Part shown: positions 49,644 to 64,000 of the stretch, one piece after another
Layout: each line of letters starts with the position of its first letter
Numbering within the stretch: position 1 is the stretch's first letter
Assembly: GCA_030141605.1 (NCBI GenBank)
Contig: JAQGDQ010000047.1
Coordinates: forward strand, 310,001 to 374,000
DNA from: Tubiluchus corallicola
Taxonomy: Eukaryota > Priapulida > Priapulimorpha > Priapulimorphida > Tubiluchidae
Direction of reading: 5' to 3'
Length of the DNA stretch: 64,000 nucleotides
Notes under the pieces: model-generated
What the model saw: only the letters and a program-made list of their open reading frames with translations
Told to the model about the DNA's origin: nothing
The model's database searches: none
Position numbers and translations under genes: made by a program

Positions 49644-49838
49644 TTTCTTTTGTAAACCATCAAAAAGTATAAAACTAAATATTTTGAAACTCTGAATACT
49701 ATGCTAAAACTTAAGTGACAGTAAGTTAAAAAATTAAAATGACACTGCTTATTTGTTCCAATACTTAAGGGGATTATTTTGAACATATATATATGAATTC
49801 TGAATATTAGAATTACAAAACAAATATTATAATCTTTC

Positions 49839-54693
<4,855 letters not shown>

Positions 54694-54734
54694 TTTGTTT
54701 GATTTCAAGTACTTATTTTAGTAAACTTTAGCAA

Positions 54735-54741
54735 TTTTATA
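54735..54741 (-). promoter_or_regulatory. Candidate TATA box of alpha-tubulin
   Basis: Plus-strand TTTTATA reads TATAAAA on the minus strand, about 45 nt upstream of the initiator ATG at 54693. This would place transcription start near 54705 and give a very short 5' UTR. Position and sequence are right, but experimental support is lacking. Confidence 0.45.
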
Positions 54742-57215
54742 GCAAAATTTGCTCACAATAACCTCCTTCGGCGGTTGGCGAGACGAAACTGATTGGAACA
54801 CGTGTTCGATTGTTCTTTTTTTAAATGTGAATTGTCTCATTCCCATCTATACCAATCCGGGGGCGACAACTACTGACGTTTTCCCGCTGTCGGTAACTAT
54901 GGTTACAGATTAAGGCTATATGGCCTTGGCCTTATAGGTATTCTGGCGAAACTTTTTTTGCTCAAGCCGTGGATGACGCAGACACTTGATGAAGCGCTAG
55001 CGTACAGAGAGATTGCTGGTTTATGCATAGAGCAATACTTCGAACGTGCGACGCTGAAGGGCACCATGTTGTTGGGCAAAGGCAACTTGCCAACATGTAT
55101 TTTCAATGTCGTTTCGTGTATATTATATTTTTACCGCTAAAAGAAATTTAAAATAACGTTTTTGTTTTTTTCTGACTGCAGTAATAGAGGTCTTCCAGTA
55201 ACCGTCAAAAATATAGGCTCATCTATGTATTAGGTCTGTATTTAATGATATTATTGCAGCCATTTCTAGCGAAATTCATTTACAATTCTAATACAATTTG
55301 TTATTTCGCTTCCGTATTAGACTAGTTTTATGTTAGTAGACAATTAATTAATTACTGTAATATGACGGAATTTCAGTATAAGGACTTCAAACAAAATATG
55401 TAAATTGTTTAAACTCTATCTGATTAATTGTTTATAGGCAGCCAAGTGATTACGGGATATAACCTCGATGTTCAATCACCAAATTTAATGTACACTAACA
55501 CAAAACAGTGTTGGATTACTATAAAGAAATCAACACTTCCGTAGGTTTATTGAAAGTAAGGTTGCGTTCACGTCATAAAATTCTAAGGATGTAAATGAAC
55601 AGTGAAATTTGTTGATTGTAGCAAAATAAAGCTCTTAATAAACTGACAAAAACGGTTTTCCAATCAGCATTTATACAGTTAATTTATGAGCAATATGCAG
55701 GGTGTGCACAAAGTAAAGCCCCACTCCCAAGGTAATGATGGGGTAGTAAGAACTAAGAAGGCAAGTTAGTGGGAGGCGCCTCAGACTGTAGTTCACCAGC
55801 AGTCCTGTGTCTTTTTACTGGAAAACCCAAGCTTCACTTCAAGGAGTTAATGATCAGCGTGCGGCAAACAGTTAATGTTCCTCCACAGATTATAAAATGT
55901 AACAATGATACGTCTCGCCGACAACCTCAGCTCTGCGCAGAATAAGTCAGACTCTGCATACATCAACACTACGGCAAATGACAGTCTGTTCCATACCAAA
56001 ATACGGCTTTGCAGCTCAGATTGAGGTATGTAGGATAGTTGACTGTGACAGTGGGTCTAATCTGCCAACATCACTAACTACAGCTAGATCAAGCTAATCA
56101 CAGTCGGCTCCAAAAACACGTTTATGTTATTACCAACATTCATTCACTGCTTTTTATTAACATGGCTGTTTTTAACATCCAAAACGTAAGCAGCTCTCTA
56201 CCTGAACTAACTTTTCTAGGTCACCTATTCTAGCTTCCGCTCACTATACATGTACACTGTCAAGGTGTACCTGCATTACATATCTAAAACTCCAAGCAGA
56301 TGTGCCATACAAGCGAAATTTATTCGAAGATACACACATCTTGGTGAACATTCATCTATGATGATCTTTTGGTAATTCAATCCCTAACAGGAAGTTAGTT
56401 GGTACAAAGGAAAATGAAGGTTTTGGTCTAGTACCCCCATCAACTAAGTCAAAAATGGATCTGCCTTCAGTTAGTTTAATAAAAGTCCTGGATAAGAGAG
56501 TGATAGCCATCTAGTGGAAAAATAAGTAAAAAATGATGCAACAGAAATTAATCAACTTAAATAAGCAAATGATAGCAGACATCTTACAGTTGCTAACCAG
56601 CATTTTTAATTTATATTACTGGTGTAACTATTCTGCTAAAATAAATAAATCTAAATGTAATCTAAAAATAGTTTGTAATGCTCTGTTTATCAAATTTGCA
56701 GGACACTGAGGGGAAATTTACAAACATATTCACTCAGGAAAAATTGTAGTCCATGTATAGAAATTAAACAGCAGGTAATTTTTCACAACTTGAAAAAAAC
56801 AGTCCACCGTTATGTGACTTGACCTAATAAGAGAAAACCAGCTTAAAAAAGTAGTCAATTAGCGGTTAATTAAGTTTCTAGTGACCCTAAACATATCTGA
56901 TTTTTTATGCTATCTCGCAAAGATGCCTTGCTATGGAACACCTTTGTTTCTGTGCACCGTTTTCTGTAAGTTTTAAGCTGGACACTGAGAAAGAGCTATC
57001 CTCCGTAAAGAAGAGTACACTGTTGAAAAGAAGTTGTTTACAGGGTTTAGAAAGGTTTTCTTAGTGTCCCTAATGAAAACCTTTAAGAGTTTATCGGGAA
57101 AACCCTACATTTAAAAACTCTTTCTAAGGGGTTTTCTTCAAGGAAACTTTTTACAGAAAACCTCACATGAAATTTTTTTCACAAAGAAACTTGTTTAGAA
57201 AATTTTTCTGCAGTG

Positions 57216-57424
57216 GCTGAATAAACACATAATTTTGAATTTTGAAAGCAAATTTGCTCCACAATAGAAATTTATATGAAAAATTTGGAACGCACCCTAG
57301 ATTTGAACCAGATCTTGAAAACGAGATGCCTTTGGTTCAAATCCAGACTGTTTTTCCCGAATTTTCCATATTTCCTGTGTTGGAGCAAATTTAGTTTCAA
57401 ATTCAACAATTGTGATTTATTCCA
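57216..57424. repeat. Foldback element with roughly 90-nt arms
   Basis: The left arm (from GAATAAACACATAATTTTGA) and the right arm (to CAACAATTGTGATTTATTCC) are imperfect inverted copies, both carrying AAATTTGCTCCA and the word TGGTTCAAATCCAGA or its complement. The latter resembles a Pol III B box (GGTTCAAATCC). No coding content. Confidence 0.55.
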
Positions 57425-57701
57425 TCGTTAATAATAATAATAATCTTGAAATTTTAGGTAATTAGTTTTTTCTGCAACTGGTACTTTATCGGGATAGCTA
57501 CTATTAAATAGCCAAAAATTTACTTTGAAATCATTATTACACAAGCTAAACAAAATATAATTGTTATTATAATTAAATCCGCTAAGAAACTAACAGACTG
57601 GCTGGAAGCTGTGAGGTTCATAGTGCACTAGATTACCACTATAGCAGTCACTGGGTGACAACTGCATCTCCTCCTTTATACCGATTTTCTCTCACTCTCA
57701 C

Positions 57702-57729
57702 TACCCCCTCCCTCCCTCCCTCCCTCCCT

Positions 57730-57786
<57 letters not shown>
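57702..57786. repeat. (CCCT)n-(CT)n microsatellite
   Basis: About 35 bp of CCCT units pass directly into about 48 bp of CT dinucleotides, a pure polypyrimidine strand of over 80 nt. It is mirror-symmetric and could form triplex DNA. Confidence 0.97.
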
Positions 57787-57791
<5 letters not shown>

Positions 57792-59039
57792 CTCCAAATT
57801 TTCGCTCTCATTTTATCTCTTGATTTTATAATACAAGGACTATTATTTCTTTGGAACCATATTGTTCAGAAGACACTGTATACAACAAAGTACGACGAAA
57901 ACGTGAAGCCTTATAGTTTGATAGCTGTGTGCTTTCTTGCATAACCTAATAGATAACCTCATTGTGGACAATCTTAGAATTAGGGTATAAGAAATATTAC
58001 AATATGTTACATATTTACAAGCGTGTATCTTTGCTCCGGCGTGGCGCGGTTTTCTATACAAATGGGATAGAACGATGCAGAACGCCTGAATATGCGCGGA
58101 GAGTTCAAAGGTCACTCGTCGGTAGGCAGGTACATACTTGTATAACTCAACACATACAGGGTAGCCTGGTAAGACATGAATCGGCACGCTTTTTCTGATT
58201 AATTAATTATCTGTGACAACAAATGAATACAAATGCGCAGTGCACAAAACCTCGGGAGTGGGGAGAAGGATATTGGTGATATTATAACACACACCGTATC
58301 ACTTAAAATAGGTCTATAAGAACTTTTAGTAGTCAAGAGGACTTGATGGTGAATAGTAACTTTGTAATAATGTTGAATAGGCATTTATTATTATAATTTT
58401 TTGCATTAAATTTTTGAAAATGCGATATAAAATGTGATTGGCGATCTATGTAAAAAACTGATCGTTTTGTAGCGTACAACGTCATTGTGAATTTACAATG
58501 TTCGAGTATAGCATACTGATAAACTATTTTTCGTACTGATAAACTATTTTTCGTACTTTGTTTTTTGCAGCTTATTAATTTACTCCATTCAACGATCTTA
58601 CGTTATGACTGCCTTTGTAATGTTTGTTTCGTTGGTAGTCTTCCACAGCTAGGATTGAATCTCAGTACCTATACGGCTTGATTTACAAAATTTTTCCTAC
58701 TCCGCGTAGTTAATTCAATTTCCTACAATTTCGGTACGTGGTAAGTTAACTACACGTGAAAGCCGCAATTTTGAAGCTGACATGTAGCTTCTTACATTAA
58801 TAATAAGAGCATTACAAGCCCGCAAAGTTGCGCAAAAGTTGTAGTTTGGCTTCAGCAGGCAGAGCTTTTTATGACACGTGTAACGTACTCTTGTGTTGCT
58901 GTTGAAATAGCTGCCTTACATAAAGCAGCAGCTGGCTGCTACTGGGCAATCCCGCAGCAGTCATTTGAGTGCCTAGCTTTGTGCGTATGTGCGTGTTCAT
59001 GTATCGTTAGGACTATGATTATCTTAATGTGAAGAAGCA

Positions 59040-62000
59040 ATGAGGTTTAGAAGTCAATTTCTTGTGGTCATTACATACATTTGCTTGGCGAAGTACGTGA
59101 ACATTGGTGGGGTACGTTTAATACTGAGTTTTCGTGAGTTATTTGTACATATATATATATATATATATGTGAGTGTGTGTGTGTTCGTTCAGACTTAAAA
59201 TAAGATTTTAAGTTAAGCAAAGTTAACTTTGTTATTATGCTTGTAAAATTTTGCGATAATTTTAGTCTTAAAATCTTTTCCGCGAAGATATGTTCTTGGT
59301 TTTTCTGAACAGTCGCCGTTGTATGATTCAAGTTTACAAATGATTTTATTTAACTCTCTCTGAAGGTTATTGATTCCTTGTTAAAATGCAATTTCAAAAA
59401 CGCGTTCACATAAGAATATCTAATGTACATATTTAGAAGAATAAAGACTATACCGACTGAAATAGAAATGCAGAAGCTCGCAAAACTTAGTGCAGATATA
59501 TATATAATTTCAAAAGTTTATGTTTGATACATAGAATTCTGTAAAAAAAATTATCATGCTTTTCAACTACAGAACATTTAGGTGGTATTTTGTGTACTAA
59601 CTAATGTTAATAAATTTTATTTCGACATTTTATAGTCATGTAAGCTATAGTTTTTCTTCATGCTCTATTTTATCAGAGTCGATATATATATATATACAGT
59701 ATATACATATTTCAATGCAATATGAAGAAGAATATATGAACCTAACCAAGAATTTATTAATCAATTACACGTTACTAAAGTTTCAGTTTTTGCCATTAGT
59801 TATACGCCTATGTGATAGACAAACGAGTAGATAAACATGCTGAAGGAGGCAACTGTGCCATTATACTTCCATAGCATCGAATTTCGTTTCTAAAGTGCGC
59901 AAGATATTTTGCTAACGATAGATGCATAAAAATATCAAAATGCCAGATAAAAGTTCACGGAATTTTAGTGCACCAAATGATGTTAACCTATACCGTTAAA
60001 TATCCTCTTATTAGTGACTATTACAAGTAGGTTCCCCATTTACTGTCTTGACAAATTAATTTCCTCGACAATTTCCCGAATTTTAGGCTCAAGATGAAGC
60101 CGAATGGCTAAGAAATTCAGAAGACAACGGATCCGGGTGTGCTCCCAACGATCCAGAATGTGAAGACGGTGAATCTGGGGGTGAGTGAACGGAAAAAACA
60201 GTGTTAGTGATTTACCGAAACCCTTTTTTGTATCACGCCTAGAGCTTAGATTGTCTTGTGGTTCTCGTTACAGTTTTAGACTTCCTGCACGTGAGCGCTT
60301 CTAAAGGGTATTTGTATTTTAGGAGTATATGAAACGTGATCATTCGCGAAAAAGCAATGGTGCTAACCATGCTGTAACTAGCATCTCTACTAATATTTGT
60401 AAAAATAGTTAAAAAATTCGCCACAGTAATAAGTTTTATTAAACCAGTTATAAGCCTATCAAATTTTTGATAAACATAACCCGCCATAATCTAATATATC
60501 CGATGAATGACACATTGCATAGGTTTTCAGCTCAAACAAAATTTTTTGATAAACATAACCCCCCCCCCCCCCATAATCTAATATATCCGATGAATGACAC
60601 ATTACATAGGTTTTCAGCTCAAACAAAATACACGACGCAGTGGTGTTAGTGAGACTGTTCTGAAATGTAAGGAAAATACACTTGCAGCACTGAATATGAT
60701 CGGGTAATGATCCACAGTTGTTATTAGCTTAGTGTCAAATTATACTGTCAATACTGTAATGATGTAAATGTCACGTTGCCAGTCTTATTCAAATGCAGAA
60801 CGCAAAATTACAAACAATACCAAATAAACACACAAACATTGCAGGTTGCTTAGAGGAACTTTCAAAAAGATGTTAGCGTCCTTGCTTGTTTACAGACACA
60901 TTGGAATATGCAACAGTGCAAGTACACAATTATAAAGAATATTAGTTATTTAATGAAAGCCAGGCTACCAGTTAATTGTTTTATTTTTAATATTGATAAT
61001 TTTTCTACGGCACTGTTCATATAGCCTATACTGTATGCTATGAAATGCTAGCCATCGGTAAATTACTGACATTTTCCATGTGGCAAAAGCGCGACGTAAG
61101 TGATTCCTTGCTTTATACAATATTTATGTGATACGTTTGCAGCTCAGGTTTTATTGCATGTACCATACAAGTGCACAAAATGGTTGATGATTAATTAATA
61201 ACTTTAACTTTTTCGCAAGATATTGAACCTATATATATATATATATATAGCGTTCAATATCTTGCCAAAAAGTTAAGTTATTAATTAATTATCAACCATT
61301 TTGTGCACTTGGAGACTATAGAATATGGTCAAAAGTAATGACAAATTAAGAGTCAGAGGTTGTCGATGAAACTAAGTTATACAAATGATTCTTATGGTTT
61401 CTTTAAGAATTGTACTACTTGCATGTTTTGAAAAGGGGGTATCGAGTCTGATTTACGCAAGTTACTTCCTTTGATTTTTTGTTATTGAATTTAATTTGCT
61501 TATACTAACAGCTATTTAAACGCTAAATCATGAGAAATAACCATCTTAAATTTTAAATATATGAAATGTGGTATGTGAATAAGAAAAAAATAAAAGAAAA
61601 ACAAAGAAGTACGATAAATCAGAAAGTAAAAATATATTTGATCTTGACTATACTTTTTGTGTAATTTTTTAATCTTTTATAATATACAGTGCCACGTGCA
61701 AGAAATTTCGCTTGAGCGAAAAACACAAAAGGTGATTTTCTGTTCACTTTATAAAGTACTGAACGCTTAGAGTTATCACAAATAAAAGCAATCTAAATTA
61801 ATTGATTATTGTAGCGCTTTTTGGTACAACGACGAAGTAACCTCTAGATACTTTCCCGATATTAGTAGTTAAATTTTTTGGTAAAAACACTCTAGTCTCT
61901 GATGTAAAATATGAACTTTACGTAGCATCGTACAACATTAGGATTATTCCTTAACTTGGAAACAGAGATGTTAATGCGCCCTTTTGACAACTGCACGAGC

Positions 62001-63968
62001 GAAAAATACATCTTAGACATGCTGTTTCTTTTTATATAGTCTACCATATTAGAATAGTAGCTTTCATTACTTTGTCATAAAAATTTGGTTTTTCTTGGTT
62101 ATCTTTGATAGTTCGCACAACTCTTGTAATGGCGTCCCTCGGGGATGTTCCCTTCTCTTGATTGTGATTCTGCTTCTGAGTTAGAGATGAGAATGAAATC
62201 ACAAAATGGCGAGCAACATCAAATCATGTTACAATTAAAAAAGGCTTACGCATCCGTCAAATGCTGAAAAAATATGACAAAATCATAGCAGAAATGATGG
62301 AAGACGTTTCAGACTTGTAATTCCAGCAAGCGTGCGACACCTGATCAACATCACAGCGTTGCAGCCCAAAAGATAGTACAGATAGCACAGATATATTCAC
62401 AACAAATTCTGCCTCTAATGAGCTTGTTTGTCTAGCATCATTTAAAATAATTTATCTACTCCTCCAGGGCAGAGGGTGCATCAGTCATGCGCAACACTTC
62501 AGTATGAGTATTATTTGAGGGACGAGATTTCTTCTTTTGAATTGTGTAGATAAAATATAGATGTTTCTTTGTGATTTATTTAAAACGGCGGTTTCTATGA
62601 TTTCTTAATTTCTTACCGACCTTTTTGCTGTCTCACAATAGGTTCAAATCCACACTGCGCAGTTTTTTCTCTTAAACCTTTCCTGTTTTTAACTTTTTTA
62701 TTTTAGTCTAACGATTAACCGAGCACTAACTTACCTGTTTATTTAGTTATTTATGCTTATTTATTTATTTATTTACGTATTTATTTATTTATTTTTCGTG
62801 GACAATGTGTATCCAAATTACTGCAGATTGAGTCTCAATACATGTCCATAATTTTGGTATTGTATTATAGGACTACTATTTCACAATAACCCTGAATTAT
62901 ACATACTCAATATCGCTCACTTACACATAGGCCTACCCCACTTATATTGTACTGATCTGGTAAACGGCTTCTTGCCAAATTTATGTGTCAAGTCAAGCTT
63001 TTAATATTTATACTTTGTTTGTTTTACCAACCCTTAAAACGACAAGCATAGCTAAAATCAATGTTGAATTTAGCTGTTACTAAAGAAACTATTGACCTGA
63101 ATGAATTGAAAACTGACTAGCACGTGTGTTTAAACATGTCTGCACTTACAAAATAAATTAAGATTTAACTCACGAACATGCACACATGTTGCGTGTATAT
63201 TATTTGTCTATAATTTTTTGTATTTATGCCGTAGATGGCGTTGACAGTCCTCCAAGAGCACGAGCTGAAATTCCTAACCCGTTTCTTCAGACACCTGTAA
63301 ATTACACTGTTAGACTGTATGGTAATCGTAGCACTGACGATCACCTAATTACTACCTATAAATGGGATCAACTGAATGGCCCACCAGTCAAAATGAGTGT
63401 AAGTGAAATTTTGATATCAAATCTAGTCATATTTTATCTCATCATAGATTTACGTATCTGTATATTTTGTACGTAATTTCGGCATACTGCAAATTGGTAT
63501 CTATCAATTACTACAGGGCCTATGACTGACGAAGGTTCTGACAGAATCTAGTTTTTAATACAGATAATCCTCTAAAGTGAGATACTGAGCCGACAGATGA
63601 ATCTGTACATAGTTACTACATACTAAGTTCTTGTATATACACCATTGTCCTACAATGAAAGAATCAATCTTGTATGACCGATGAAGCAGCTGAGAAATGA
63701 TTTTTACCCATCCACTTATTAATCAGGTTTGGCATTGCTTAACTAATTTGAGATTAATGATCTCATTTTTACATATATATTTCACGTCTACAACGATTCC
63801 AAATGATGAAATAAATATATTAAATGTCTAATTCCAATTTGCAGGATTTATGGAGTGAAAACTTAAACATTCATCCTCCATTAGAGTCAGGCAAATATGC
63901 GTTCAGATTAACTGTGATGGACTCATTAGGACAGACACACTTTGATGTCGTTCAATTCTTCGTTGACG
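59040..63968 (+). CDS. KIAA0319-like PKD-domain membrane protein, 5' part
   Basis: Exons 59040-59111, 60087-60180, 63235-63398 and 63845-63968 join in phase; the donor at 63969 shows that the gene continues past the window. Exon 1 (24 codons) is a signal peptide: Arg-rich start, then FLVVITYICLA. Exon 2 encodes an acidic linker with two Cys (GCAPNDPEC). Exons 3-4 encode an Ig-like PKD domain with the family landmarks RLYGNRSTDDH, YKWDQLNGP and GKYAFRLTVMDSLGQ. The STDDH-TYKW pattern is close to PKD repeats of KIAA0319 and KIAA0319L, type I membrane proteins involved in cell adhesion and receptor trafficking. An N-terminal MANSC-type module, present in vertebrate members, is not seen between the signal peptide and this PKD domain. 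Other PKD proteins cannot be excluded from this fragment. Confidence 0.75.
59147..59181. repeat. (AT)n-(GT)n microsatellite
   Basis: An ACATATATATAT run followed by GTGAGTGTGTGTGTG, in intron 1 of the PKD-domain gene. Confidence 0.85.
60460..60629. repeat. Tandem duplication (about 85 bp x2) with an expanded poly-C tract
   Basis: The unit TTTTTGATAAACATAACC...AGGTTTTCAGCTCAAACAAA occurs twice in direct orientation. The copies differ mainly in that CCCGCC of the first is a run of about 15 C in the second, plus a single base change (TTGCATAGG against TTACATAGG). The near-identity implies a recent duplication. It is intronic. Confidence 0.85.
61169..61310. repeat. Long hairpin MITE with an AT loop
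   Basis: Arms 61169-61229 and 61252-61310 are inverted copies, about 60 nt each with few mismatches (AAGTGCACAAAATGGTTGAT against its complement). They flank a (TA)n loop of about 20 nt. The terminal word is AAGTGCAC. No coding capacity. It lies in intron 2 of the PKD-domain gene. Confidence 0.75.
62740..62795. repeat. (TTTA)n microsatellite
   Basis: Imperfect TTTA/TTTATT repeats interrupted by GC-containing units, intronic. Confidence 0.85.
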
Positions 63969-64000
63969 GTAAGTTTTTCTATCTAAAATTATTATTTCAC

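Larger units (their letters stand above)
54742..59039. other. Intergenic region between divergent alpha-tubulin and KIAA0319-like genes
   Basis: No coding exon is recognised. It contains a foldback at 57216-57424, a long CCCT/CT microsatellite at 57702-57786, and a short duplicated 20-mer (ACTGATAAACTATTTTTCGT) near 58520-58555. Around 55690-56060 is a less AT-rich patch without recognised motifs, probably an old repeat. The last few hundred bases (58700-59030) are less AT-rich and presumably hold the KIAA0319-like promoter. Confidence 0.5.

Noticed and set aside
57843-58187. 114-codon minus-strand ORF
   Set aside because: No recognisable domain, no flanking splice or promoter signals, and an overlapping plus-strand ORF at 57962-58198. 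Treated as chance.

Overview
This is an AT-rich, intron-dense animal nuclear genome segment. Compact exons have canonical GT-AG introns, and many decayed transposons sit in introns and intergenic space. The gene set (a KDM1B/LSD2 demethylase, MMS22L, an alpha-tubulin whose first coding exon is only the ATG, and a KIAA0319-like PKD protein) and the DIRS, hAT and pogo/Tigger-like repeats point to an invertebrate metazoan. I cannot name the phylum. No bacterial-type genes, rRNA, intact tRNA or CRISPR arrays were seen.

Layout. 1-1556 (+): last two coding exons of an unrecognised gene whose protein ends in an NPLY motif. 4566-21602 (-): complete 20-exon KDM1B (836 aa). 21.96-25.2 kb: a degenerate LINE, followed by a hAT-like element with an 8-bp target duplication. 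27464-48181 (+): 25-exon MMS22L (1022 aa), head-to-head with KDM1B; its introns hold a Tigger-like element, a LINE remnant, a DIRS-like tyrosine-recombinase remnant and several inverted-repeat elements. 49839-54693 (-): complete alpha-tubulin (452 aa), tail-to-tail with MMS22L, with an antisense reverse-transcriptase remnant in intron 1. 59040-end (+): first four exons of a KIAA0319-like PKD-domain membrane protein, running off the window.

All exon joins were built by hand and checked by reading-frame phase. The KDM1B and MMS22L joins keep one open frame along their whole length. One MMS22L join needs a GC-AG intron.

Biology. KDM1B and MMS22L are both chromatin-associated (H3K4me1/2 demethylation; post-replicative recombination repair), but their adjacency is not evidence of joint function. 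The most notable protein-level observation is that the residue aligned with the reported catalytic lysine of LSD2 is alanine in this KDM1B. MMS22L also ends well short of the vertebrate C terminus. The rest of the interest lies in the mobile-element fossils.
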